Assembly (NCBI GenBank): GCA_026826555.1
Contig: JAKSZT010053764.1
Location: 34,336,555-34,400,554, forward strand
Source: Tolypeutes matacus
Lineage: Eukaryota; Chordata; Mammalia; Cingulata; Chlamyphoridae
Length of the DNA stretch: 64,000 nucleotides
Reading direction: 5' to 3'
In this document: piece by piece, positions 1 to 10,609 of the stretch
Layout of the letters: every line of letters begins with the position of its first letter
Position numbering within the stretch: the stretch's first letter is position 1
Notes under the pieces: model-generated
The model's database searches: none
What the model saw: the letters and a program-made list of their open reading frames with translations, nothing else
What the model was told of the DNA's origin: nothing
Position numbers and translations under genes: made by a program

Positions 1-129
1 GCTTTTTTAAAGCATAACATTTTCTATGGTAGGAACATGAATCATAAATTTTAGAAAGACTTTCATAAAAATGTCAAATAAAAGAACTGTTTCACTTTAG
101 TAACCAACTTTTGAGATAGCCTCCAATGA

Positions 130-595
130 GCCGCCTCTCCTGGTATTTTTGCACTCTCTCACTGAATCAGGGCTTGCCCCGAGTGACCAAAAAAATGCAG
201 TGGAAGTGATGATGTATGATTTCTGAGGCAAGGTCCCAAAAGGCATTGCATCTTCTGTCCTGGACTCCAGGATCACTAGCTCTGTGGGAAGCTAGTCACC
301 ATGTAGCCCTGTGGCCCATATGGAGAGTATCTGAGGGCCCAAGCAACAGCCAGCACCAATTTGCAACAACTTGAATAAGCCACATTGGAAAGGGATCCTT
401 CAGCCCCACTAAACCTTCAGATGTCTGCAAACCTAGTTAATATCTGGGTAAGACCTCATACTAGACCTTGGGCCAGAATCACCCAGCTAAACCATAACTG
501 AATTCCAGACCCACAGAACTTTGAGAGATTATGCATGGTATGGGTATTTTAAATTACTACATTAGTAAGAGATAATGAATACATTCACCCTTAAA
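130..595 (+). mobile_element. MLT1-like (ERVL-MaLR) solo LTR
   Basis: The 3' half reads like an MLT1 LTR: a run around 385-500 (GGATCCTTCAGCCCCACTAA, later ACCCAGCTAAACC), then CAGACCCACAGAACTTTGAG and a diverged end near 560-590. I recognise this block order from mammalian MLT1 LTRs. No target-site duplication could be seen, and the 5' boundary is vague. An old non-coding relic. Confidence 0.62.
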
Positions 596-2160
596 GAATA
601 AAATATTAATTAGCTGTACAAATAACACTTAATATACAGTTTATTCTTCTAATAGTTCAAGTGCCTAAGCTGGTAATGTACATGTGTTTCGCTTATTTTA
701 ATACTGATTTTACAGCATGACTTCATCTATTATTATTTAAAGATCGAGTGATAGCCAATGGAAGAAAAATATTTTCAAGTCCTCAGACTCTTACCAATCT
801 GTTTGACAAATCACTGAGCATGCCTAACCTACTACAATAAATGCTTTATTTCAGCATAAAAATTTAAAATAAAATAAAAATAAAAGTTGAATTTGAAAAA
901 GTATTTCAATTCCTGAAATACATATATACATATACACATATATCATGGATATTATGGTATATTAATATATCCATGTTTAGTTTGTTGGCCACTCCTCACA
1001 ATGATTTGGACTATAATGTGTTATAGTCTGAAAGGAAAAGAAAAGCAGGTAGTTAAGCATAATGCAGAATAAATAATTCATCATTATGCAGCAATTACCC
1101 TTTAGTTTTTTAGCTTTTCTCTCAAAGGAGGAATACAAATCCGTTTATTATGAGAATGGTACAACCTGATTATCTCATATTGGCTCCTGTATTTTTTTTT
1201 AATTAATAAACACATATGTAGCCTCATTTCCCCCCTGAAAATCAGCTTTTATATTTTCCCTTTATGCTTCATCTCTCAGAAATTTTGATACCAGACCAAG
1301 AGCTCCCTATTCTACAAAATTCATATAGAGTTTCAGTAGTGGGTCAAAAATATTTTTTCCCAATTCAATGAATATGTGAATAGATCATTTATATTTAACT
1401 CAACACTTACACTCCTAGACGATTTTTGGGTCTCAGTAAACACTGATTTAAATTAAAAATATAAAGTTTAATCAATTACATTATTGAATGCCTATGATGT
1501 TCAAGTATATATCTAATATTTTAAGGAATATAAGATATTTAATATATAGCTTTTGCCTTCTGGAATCTCACATCCTAACAGCTGACACTAGATAGAGATG
1601 TAAGAAAAGTTAAATAACATTATAAGTTCTATTTTAGCTTGTAGCAACCATACAAAACTGTTATTGGGCATGCATGGCTATTTAAAACACGGATGTTAGA
1701 CTTAAAAAATATTCTGAGAGGAAGTTCAGATCTTGAAAATAATTTTTTTAGTTTTTCATGTGATCCCTTTTAGAATGCATTTTTAGAAAATTAGGTTAAT
1801 CCTAATAAAATAGTATACCAATTGATTGGTTCCCAGTAAATGAAACTGTATTTTGGTTAATTTTCACTATCGTCAGTTAATATTTTTTTAGAGAAAATTT
1901 TTTTTTCTTTTGATTACAGTGAATGATATACAAGTTGGATGTTGGTATTATTTAACACATAAGTGGGACAAAGATTGATAGTATTGCTTAGGTTGGGTCC
2001 AAAGAAATCACCCAGAGGCCGCTATGCTACTATGGAAGAGAATGCAGATGAGCTGGAAATAGCTTTGGAAATCCCTAGCCGTGGACAAGTTCTTCAATAA
2101 TTGAGTTTACTCTTACTGGTTGAAACTTATTATTATCATCTCTAAGAACTAAACTTGAAT
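596..2160. other. AT-rich intergenic DNA, no gene seen
   Basis: No long ORF and no repeat family that I recognise. A short TATACA/TA-rich simple repeat lies at about 918-965. The rest appears unique. Confidence 0.6.
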
Positions 2161-2164
2161 TATT

Positions 2165-2352
2165 ATTCTAGCTATGGCACTAATTAGCTGCTTGATTTAG
2201 GATGTATTTCATAACTATGTTGAGCCTTAATTTTTTCATCTGTAAAATGGGTTAGTAATATCAATGTAACAGTTTTTTTGTGTGTGAGGATTAAATGTAC
2301 AACATAAAGTTTTTGGCATGACGTCTGGCACCAAAATGTCTTCAGTAATGTT
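2165..2352 (+). repeat. MIR SINE
   Basis: Contains the diagnostic MIR core TTTTTTCATCTGTAAAATGG at about 2231-2250, followed by GAGGATTAAATG and a GTCTGGCACCAAAATG-like end. It is well diverged, as expected for an ancient mammalian MIR. Confidence 0.8.
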
Positions 2353-3220
2353 TATTTCTTTTTTTTTTTTCCTTATAATAAATTTACTTTAAAGAAGTTT
2401 TAAATTGCAGAAAAGTTACGTTGAAAGTATAAGGGATTCCAAAATACCTCTCTCCCTTTCTCACATTTTCCCTATTAATAGCATCTTATATTAGTGTGGT
2501 ACATTTGTTAAAATTAGGAATAAATATTGAAGCATTGCTACTAACCAAGGTCCATAGTTTACATTATGGTTTACACTTTGCATCATACAATTTTATTTTT
2601 TGACAAAATGTATAATGGCCCGTATCCATCATTGAAATGTCATGCAGAACAATTCCAATGCCCTGAAAATGCCCTATGTTCAACCTATTCTTCCCTCTCT
2701 CTCCCCTCAGAAACCTCTACTAATCACTATCTTTATATCAGTGTTATAAGTTCTGTTACTACAATAATAATATATCTACTTTGGTCCATGGTTACATTCT
2801 CCCCCGATGTTTGTTCATTCCTCAATCTTGAGGCTTTGGGTATGGTGATGCCCGCTCTGATTTCAGTTTGAGAAGGAGTGCAGATGGAAGGAACTGTTTT
2901 TGCTTGCAGTTGTAGATACTCTTTACTTTTGGGGGATGGAGGTTTCCATCATCTCATTTTGTTATTTGTCCTGGGTGACTCCGATGAACTGGAGAGAAGG
3001 TGCTTGCTGCAATTCTGCTGAGATTCATGGCTCAAACCGCATATGAACAGACTGAAGATTTAAGTCTCTGGGACATATATTTAATGGACATAGTGCTAAT
3101 TATAGGTTCAAATAAAAGGGGTAGAAGAATCATTGTAAGGAAATTATAAATGAGTTTAACTCTGATACATTGGGGAAATAGATTATCATATTATTTCTTT
3201 ATTTTGCTCTTAGAAAAGCT
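2353..3220 (-). mobile_element. R2 retroposon, copy A (L1-type 3' end, minus)
   Basis: Begins with a T tract (the tail in minus orientation) and runs through TTAGTGTGGTACATTTGTTA, an L1MB-like 3'-UTR signature on the minus strand. The whole block is collinear with 57330-58150 in this window. It stops near 3220, where the 57-kb copy continues. The 101-codon ORF at 2566-2871 lies inside the repeat and is not a gene. Confidence 0.65.
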
Positions 3221-4425
3221 TTTAGAGTGATAAGGTCCCAGTTTCAAAGGCTGCACATCAAGTTAAATAATTTACAATATTTATTTTAAAGTATTCTAAG
3301 TAGTATTTCAGCAGGCAATGACTTTATATCTCCTCAATAGAACTAAACAATGCTTTGGGGTGAAATTATATATCAGTTATGTCTTCAAAGTTTCATCTTG
3401 GTTGCCAAATACTGTAGATTAATAATCACTATTTGGAGTATGTTATGTGGAAAAGGATTCAGAAGACCTTTTCATATTAATTGCAAGGGTTGAGGCGAAG
3501 TTCTTTCAATATATCTAAAAATGTTTTAGGGAAGAATTACAAAGCAACAGAAAACAATCACTAATGAAAGTATAGCATGTTCTATTTTGAAATGCAATTG
3601 CTTGATTCAAAGAAAGCCAGGGAGGGAGGAACAGAGCTGGGCTGAAATCTATTCAAATCCATGACAGATGTAATTTAGGCTAAGGATTTGGGGAGCTTTA
3701 TAATTAAGATCTTTAGCCTGCAGTGGAGATTAGATAGTCACCTGTTGTTTTTCACCTTTTCTAGAGAGTCTTTCATAATTCCTTCTCACCCTTGCTTTAC
3801 ATGCATTGCAAAATGCACACTGGTGAATATTTGGGATGGCAGGCAGCCTCTCTGTTCACTCAGCCTGTGCTTTCTCAATCTTTGTATTATAATATAATAC
3901 AATCTACATTATTCTAAATATTTTAGTACAAAGATAGGCTCCAAGGGATTTAAATTTGGCCATACTAAAGTGAAAAATCCTGCCCAATCCAGGGCTTCCC
4001 TGAAAGATTCGTCCTTCTGAAGTTGGAATTAATTCTACATGGATTCTGCCATGTTTAATAGTATCAGTCCATCTTCCTGGGGTTCCCTCACAACTTTGTT
4101 CAACTTTCACTATACCAAGAATTTTAAAACCAATGGCATCAAATATAATTTGAACTTCCCTCTAATTGGAGATTTCTTAACTACCAAATCAAAAGAGAAT
4201 TGAAAGGCTAGTTAGAACTTATTCAATTTATTTCATTTATTCCTATCTGATGATTCACATCTACTATCTCCTGCATGGATTCACTTTTATGCTGTAAATA
4301 ATTGCACCACTGCTCTTTTTGCAGCAACTTTAAAAATCCTGAGACCTGGCAGAGCATACTAAATATAGATATATCAGATACTGAGTTAAATATTTAAGGT
4401 CAAAAGAAAATTCCAAAAGGGCACT
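3221..4425. other. Intergenic DNA, no gene seen
   Basis: No recognised repeat and no convincing coding sequence. The small ORFs at 3688-3897 and 3904-4110 have no family resemblance I can name. Confidence 0.5.
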
Positions 4426-4429
4426 TAAC

Positions 4430-4592
4430 AATATGGTGGCTTTGAGATACACCTGCATTTAAATTTCAATTAGTTAAAAAAAAATCATGTCCTAAGTTGC
4501 ACTAGCCTCAGTTGAAATGCCCAAGAGTGGCTACTCAGACTGCACTGATTTAGAACACTTCTATTACTGAAGAAAGTTCTACTGAATAGCTA
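4430..4592. repeat. Probable hAT-Charlie MITE relic (MER type)
   Basis: Contains TAAGTTGCACTAGCCTCAGT, then AGTGGCTACTCAGACTGCAC, and GAAAGTTCTACTGAATAGC at the end. These resemble the ends of abundant mammalian MER hAT MITEs that carry 'GCACTAGCCACATTTCAAGTG' and 'AAAGTTCTATTGGACAGC' blocks. The exact family was not determined. Confidence 0.45.
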
Positions 4593-4639
4593 TATTCTAG
4601 AAACTCCCTAGAAACTACATTTCTGAATAGTTATTGCAT

Positions 4640-5405
4640 CTTTTTATTGTAGTTCATGACTCCTTTAGGAGACACATAGTGGCAATGGAAGTTGCAGCAA
4701 ATCATTCATAATAGTACGGTGACAAGGATAGTTTTGGAGCAATTGGATGCTAAAAAGAGTAAGGGAGGTCTCTGGTTCATTGGACTTGCCCAGGACAACT
4801 AACAAAAGGATGATGATGGTCAATGCCTATCCCAAAAAACAACTTCAAGCAAGGTAGTTCCACTCATCTGCCCCATGGGATCTAACTCCCCTCTCAATCG
4901 GAAGCAGAGTGGGCATCTCCATTCCCAAATCCTCAAGACTGAGGAATGAACAAACATAAGGGTAGAATGATTCTATGGACTAAAGTAGAATTATTAATAT
5001 TCTAGTAATGGAAGAATTTGTAACATTGACATAAAGGCAGTGGTCACCAGAGGTTCTGAGGAGAGGTAGAGGGAAGAATAGGTGTAATATGGGGCATTTT
5101 GGGGACACTGGAATTGTTCTGCATGACATTGCAATGACAGATACAGGTCATTTTACATTTTGTCAAAACATATGAAATTGTGCAAGGCATAGTGTAAACC
5201 ATAATGTAAACCATAGGCCATGGTTAGTAGCAATAGTTCAATATTTGTTTATTAATTGTAACAAATGTTCCACACTAATAAAAGATGTTGTTAATGGGGA
5301 AAAGTGTGGGAGGGGAAGGGAATTGTTATACAGGAATCCCCTATATATTTGGTGTAACATTTTTGCAATCTAAATCTTCATTAAAAATAAAATTATCTTT
5401 TTTTT
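4640..5405 (+). mobile_element. R1 retroposon copy (plus)
   Basis: Shares CCATGGGAT...CTCTCAATCGGA (about 4874-4903) with the element at 34642-35553. It continues through ATGGACTAAAGTAGAATTAT, TGTAATATGGGGCATTTTGG and an L1-like 3' end (TTAATTGTAACAAATGTTCC), finishing in an A-rich tail near 5385-5405. No ORF. It is probably the 3'-UTR of a LINE-like family, moved by L1 machinery. Confidence 0.55.
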
Positions 5406-5429
5406 AATTAGTTTATTTTTATTTTAAAA

Positions 5430-6335
5430 GGTGCCAAATTCCTGAACTTGTCTACCCTGCTTATAGTATTTGGATGTCTCTAGAGCCCTCAGGAGCCCCA
5501 CTGTTTGAGGCAGTGTTTACTGTGGCCGTCAATGTGATCCTGCTGAGACATACATAAGCATAACCTCTGGAATGACTTCCCAACTCACTTTGAAATCTCT
5601 TAGTCATAAAAACTCATTTGTATTTAATATTTCCTCCTCTCGGTCAAGGTCTTTTTCTGGATGCATTACTAGTTGGTGCTTGGTAATAATCCCTTAGTAC
5701 CAGGGAGGCTTATCCCCCAGAGTCATGTCCCATACCTGGTGGAAGGTAGTACATTTATATGCTGAGCTTGGCTTAGAGAGAGGCCACGTTTGAGCAACAA
5801 GGAGGCTTTCAGGAGGTAACTCTTAGGCAGTATATAATAGTAGGCTAAGTTTCAATTTCCCAAGAAAAGGTTCTTAAGTACAATCATTAATATCAAGGGC
5901 TAGGTGTAATGGGCTGTCCTCCTTCACTAGGCACTACCCTTGTACTCAGGGGATTCTTGACTTTCTATTAGTGAATGTAGCAGGACTCCTCAGGATGGGA
6001 ATTCAATATCCGTTATTGTGTGGGTCTCCACCCACTGAGACAATGCTCCATGAACACTTGAACATATTCATATGACTTAGATGTATACCCCAGGTGCACC
6101 CCTCTCCACACATCTTCCCATCACTGACTCCCCACACCAGTGATCCTCCCTTGCCACAGTGTGACCACTCAGTATCCAAAACCTTTCCAAAAATGAAGCC
6201 AATAAAATAACCAAATAAAATTAATAAGAAAATAAAATAATAATAATAGTTTAAAAAATAACAAATAAAATACAAAAAGAAAATAAGTAGGAAATAATAT
6301 AAATATTTTTTAGACATTGTGTCTTCCATCACTGT
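5430..6335 (-). mobile_element. R2 retroposon, copy B (remaining half)
   Basis: Collinear with 58200-58745: AGAGCCCTCAGGAGCCCCAC, TAATAATCCCTTAGTACCAG, GAGTCATGTCCCATACCTGG and CTTAGAGAGAGGCCACGTTT all have counterparts there. Copy A plus copy B together rebuild the order seen in the single 57-kb copy, so they may be one element split by later insertions. An A/T-rich tract at 6190-6310 closes it. Confidence 0.6.
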
Positions 6336-6349
6336 AAAATCTGTTGTCT

Positions 6350-6957
6350 TGTATGTATGGTGACTCTAGAAGTAATAGAATATTTTTGCAACAATGGCAA
6401 GATATTTCAATTCTAAGAGACAACAATAGGGTTATAAGGAGTTATGGGGGTTTTCCTTTAGGAAAATGAAAACGTTCTAAAATTGCCTGATGTGATGACA
6501 GCACAACCCTGTGATGAAAATGAGAGCCAATGAGTGTAGACTTTGAATGGATTGTACAAGGCATTGGGCCATATAACACAGTGAATTTTGTTATGGAAGA
6601 TGGACTGTGGTTATCAGAACAAATATGAGAACATTCTCCCATGAAGTATAACAAATATATAATATTAATACAGGGTGTTAATAATTGGGTGGGTTGGGGG
6701 AGAAATTCAGCAAATATAAGATATGGGCTATAGTTAGTAAGAATAATTTGATGAAATTCTTTCATAGTTTGTAACAAATGTTTCACAACAATGCTTGGTG
6801 TTGGTGTTGGGAAGATGTATGGGAGCCTTGTATGATGATATGCATATTTGTTTTGTAAATCACAACTTTTACTATATACTTATTGTTTATGTATATTCAT
6901 GTATGAATGATATACTTCAATAAAATTTTTAAAAGAAAAAAATTAAATTAAAAAAAT
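6350..6957 (+). mobile_element. L1 3'-UTR fragment with A-rich tail
   Basis: Matches 33480-34085 and 20140-20495: CACAACCCTGTGATGAAAAT, GGATTGTACAAGGC, TTTGTAACAAATGTTTCACA, GGTGTTGGTGTTGGGAAGAT, and an AATAAAATTTTTAAAAG end. This is a 5'-truncated xenarthran L1 3' end. No coding part remains. Confidence 0.68.
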
Positions 6958-7824
6958 AAAAAAGTAAGAGGGAAGGAGTAAGAGGGAAAGGAGTGAAGGA
7001 AGAAAACAAGGAAGGAAGATAGGAAAGAATAAAAGAGCTTTCTAACAGATAGTACAATATTAAATTTTAATGACAAGCATTGTAAGTTTATTTGATTCCA
7101 AGTAAAATACTTCCTCCTCTAATTTTCAGCTTCCTTCTTTGGGACAACTTAATTAATTGTTATACTGAATTGATCTGTTAAGCTGTGACTAGGCAAACAT
7201 AACCTAATTTGGGGTGGGTAAAATGATAAAAACAAAAAACAAAAAAATATATACTTGATCTCCTAGTTTGGGTACATCTTTAGTAATTTGCCAAGGAGAA
7301 TGACCTGGTATTGCTACTTGCAGAATGTTAATTTAGAGAGCCCAGTGACACAATTTTTTTTTTTTTTTTTTTAATAATTCTTATGGTCATATAGACATGA
7401 CCTAAAAGTTCATTTTTTTAAGTGGATATTCCTCTGTAAAGAGTGTAACCCTCAAATAATATTACTACTGCATATTAGACATAGGGATATGATATGATTT
7501 AGTGTTGTTCATGATGAATTAACAGCTGAGGGAAATTTTAACTTCAAGCTTCCCCTGATGAGCATAGTCTCAGCTTCATAGGCTGAGAGCAAACACATTT
7601 TCCTGAACTGGACATTTTGATGAATTTCCTTTACCTTAGCTTTTATACCTGTGTAATTATTCACCAATTTTAATACACCTGAGCTTAAAGATCTGTTTGC
7701 AGGCCTTGGGATAATGTTAGAAGACAAAAACTTACAAAGAATCCAACTCAATGTGTTGTATTATGTTTGCAATACCCAGAGACTATTCCAAGAAGTATAC
7801 TAATATTTAGAAAATCATTGTGAG
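6958..7824. other. Purine-rich tract and intergenic DNA
   Basis: 6960-7036 is a G/A-only-rich tract (GGAAGGA/GGGAAAG blocks). A T homopolymer of about 21 lies near 7351-7371. No gene is visible; the ORF at 7509-7751 has no recognisable content. Confidence 0.5.
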
Positions 7825-8795
7825 AGGATTGTGGTAAGATAGTGGAGTAGGAAGCTCCAGGAATTGGTCCCTCCACCAAAACAACTCTTAGACTGGCAGG
7901 AACTATCTGAATCAACTATTTTGGAACTCTGAAGTCTAGTGAAACATTGTGCATCATCCAGGGAAGAGCTGAATGAAGCTCTTTATGTAAGTGACAGTAA
8001 AGATCAGTATATATATAGCACCTATCATCCCTCATTCACATGGCAGGCACCTGGGGTGCTAGGGATTGCAGACACACACTCAGTGACCATCTCCCAGCCC
8101 TCACCTAACTCTTGCCTCCTCTTCTATTGTTGATGATATTTCAGTCTGTTCCCATTCCCAGGGAAGATGTTAAGTCTAATGAAAAGACCCCACCAGACCT
8201 TAAACCCAGAAGCCAGGAACAAGGAGCCCCAGATGCTTATTGGGGGATGAACTCTCAGTGGCAACACACCAATGCCTGGAGTGAATATATACTCAAACCT
8301 CAAATACCACATACTTGTTTCCCCCCACTGAGGTGAAGTGTGGCATGCAGAGCAGCCATCTACCAACAGTCTTCTGAAAAATTTGGCCCCCTGGGAGACC
8401 AACAAGGATGGGATCTCTTGCCCTGCTCTTTTGGACTATTTGTTCTGTGTAAGTAATAAAAGAAATTGTTTGCTGAAAGATCTTTGTTGTAACTGAGACT
8501 GTGTTCCCATGTAGCAACTCGCTCCACAGTGGGGGCTGCAATCTGCATTCCTGGTATGACTTACTGGAGCCAGGGTGGGCAATAGGATCTTTTACTTCAA
8601 AAATCAAGAGTGTGTAGTCTGACTGCTGATCAATGCTTTTGATCACTGAGGGGCAGGCATGGAGAGCAGCCATTGTCATAGCCCCTTACAGACAGAAGTG
8701 GCAGAGGAATCTTAGAGAGAGATTACCCATTCTTTTACTTTCTTTTCTCCCTTCTTTTCTCTCTTTCCTTTCAAATTTGGGAGTAAAATTATTGT
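7825..8795 (+). mobile_element. L1 type I 5'-UTR fragment, orphaned
   Basis: Opens with GGTAAGATAGTGGAGTAGGA AGCTCCAG, homologous to the starts at 16590 and 26041 (GGCAGAGTAGGAAGTTCC; GGCTGAGTAAGGAGCTCC). It is followed by about 950 bp of non-coding sequence. No type I ORFs follow it; instead a type II L1 begins at 9001-9013. The overlapping ORFs at 7939-8679 on both strands are chance frames of moderate GC content. Confidence 0.6.
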
Positions 8796-8810
8796 AGAGA
8801 GGAACTGTGG

Positions 8811-8997
8811 AGGGAAGCGGCTGTGGCTCAATCAGTAGGACTCCCGTTTACCATATGGGAGGCCCCGGGTTCAGTTCCCGGGGCCTCCTGGTGAAGGCAA
8901 GCCTGCCCGCACGGCGTGGTTAGCTGACCCAGCGAGCGCAAGCAGCAAGGGGGGGATAAATGAATAAATAAATAAAATCTTAAAAAAAAAAAAAAAG
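8811..8997 (+). mobile_element. DAS-SINE (tRNA-derived SINE)
   Basis: A tRNA-like head carries a Pol III A box (GTGGCTCAATCAGTAGG) and B box (GGGTTCAGTTCCC), then a SINE body and an (AAATAAAT)-AAAATCTT-poly(A) tail. A perfect 15-bp target-site duplication, AGAGAGGAACTGTGG, flanks it at 8796-8810 and 8998-9012. It looks young. It landed at the junction between the type I 5'-UTR block and the type II L1. Confidence 0.93.
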
Positions 8998-9012
8998 AGA
9001 GAGGAACTGTGG

Positions 9013-9725
9013 GAAGATGACATCAGACTACGAAGGCAGGGCTCAACTCTCTCAAAAAAAACAATGGAGGAAGGGCCAAAAGCTGTCCAAGGGACCTGCT
9101 TTTGGGTGTCAGCAGACCAGGATAGTGCTACACAACACCCAGGAGGGTGAGAGACAGAGAGACAAAGACCTTGAAACAAAAAACATGAGTTAGCAAATCC
9201 CTGTGGCAGCTGGGAAGGGCACCCCATAACCACCCCCACGATATTAAGCTGGGGTAAAATACATGGCTCAATGCACCTGACTGAGAGGGAAACAGACATC
9301 TTCCTCCTGGTGAGCTGTCACAAGAGAAAAGGAAGGGGGGATTCAGGGGCCATTTCTTCAGTGAAGTAGGCCAGCAGAGCTTGCTTTGAATCTTGGCTCT
9401 GGTGAGACCAAAACAAAGGAAAACAGAGATTGAAATATCCCAGTGGGAAGGTACGCCAATGAGTGCCATCTGCCGACTAGTCTAGAAATTGCACAGACAA
9501 AAACTACTTTCGGTTCTCTTTGTACCCTAAATCCTAAGAGAAAATCTGGGCTCCATTAGTGAGTCCCTGGCCTGATTTTGATAACTTAAGCTGGGAAAAT
9601 TTAAAGATTTAGCATAAGTTAAACCAAATAGCAAAGAAGAGCTGTGGAAAAAAAAAAAAAAAAAAAAAAAACAATAGGCAGGAGAGAGATATTGGCCATC
9701 AGAGTAAATTCACCAACACAGTCAG
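9013..9725 (+). mobile_element. L1 (copy 1) type II 5' UTR
   Basis: Collinear with 24513-25189: GAAGATGACATCAGACTACG, then AGGGCCAAAAGCTGTCCAAG, GGGACCTGCTTT and CAGACCAGGA. A 24-A tract lies at 9648-9671, 54 nt before the ORF1 start codon. The GAAGATGACA near the 5' end aligns with the YY1-like AAGATGGC of the second copy. Moderately GC-rich and non-coding. Confidence 0.75.
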
Positions 9726-10565
9726 ATGCCTAGACATCAGCAAAAAATTACAAACCATACTAGGAAACAGGAAGTGATGGCCCAGCCAAAGGAACAAGCC
9801 AAATATCCTGAAGAGATACAGGATTTAAGACAATTAATCATTGATAATTACACAATGCTTCTAAATCAATTCAAAGAATTGAAAGAAAATATGACTAAAG
9901 AGATAAAGGATATTAAGAAGACACTGGGTGAGCTGAAAGAACAATTTTAAAGCCTACAAAGAAAACTAACAGACCTTATGGGAATGAAAGACATGATGGA
10001 TGAGATTAAAAATACATTTGGGCACAAAAGAGCACATTTGAAATGCTTGAAGACAGAATTAGTGATTTCAAAGACAGAACATCTGAAGTGGAAAAGACAA
10101 GAGGACAGAAAGAGAAGAGAATGGAAAAAATGGGACAGGGTCTCAGGGAATTGAATGACAGTGCAAAACACACAAACATATGCATTATTGGTGACCCAGA
10201 AAATGAAGATAGTGGAAAAGGGGCAGAAAGAATATCTGAGAAAACAATGACCAAAAACTTCACAAGACTTATGAAAGACATAAATATCAATAAACAAGGA
10301 CAATACACCACACAGAATAAATCTGAATAGACCTACCCTGAGACACCTACTATTCAGAATGACAAATATCAGGGATAATGAGAAGATTCTGAAAGCAGGA
10401 GGAGAAAAGCAAAGCATCACATACAAAAGAACATTGATAAGATTGAGTGCTGAACTCTCATCAGAAACCATGGAGGTGAGAAGGAATTGGTATGATGTAT
10501 TTAAGTTAAGAGAAAAATTGCCAGGTAAGAATTCTGTATCTGGCAAAACTGTCCTTCAAAAATGA
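9726..10565 (+). pseudogene. L1 ORF1 pseudogene (copy 1)
   Basis: ORF1p is the L1 RNA-binding, trimer-forming protein. The ATG at 9726 opens 74 lysine/glutamate-rich codons that look like the coiled coil (MTKEIKDIKKTLGELKEQF), ending in a TAA at 9948-9950. The 24.5-kb copy has GAA there, so a single G-to-T change made the stop. Coding similarity resumes in shifting frames: coiled coil at about 10043-10140, RRM-like at 10170-10330, and a C-terminal domain at 10418-10565 (ITYKRTLIRLSAELSSETME). Several frameshifts and stops make it non-functional. Confidence 0.82.
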
Positions 10566-10609
10566 AGGTGAGTTCAAAGTCTTCTCAGACTAACAAAAAC
10601 TTATAGAAT

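Noticed and set aside
2566..2871. 101-codon plus-strand ORF
   Set aside because: Lies inside the R2 repeat; the homologous segment at 57.5 kb does not keep the frame.
8112..8679. Overlapping ORFs on both strands near 8.1-8.7 kb as a gene
   Set aside because: They fall in the orphan L1 type I 5' UTR, conflict in frame, and show no domain.
9947..10546. 199-codon minus-strand ORF
   Set aside because: Antisense shadow of the L1 ORF1 pseudogene; the codons mirror its A-rich plus strand.
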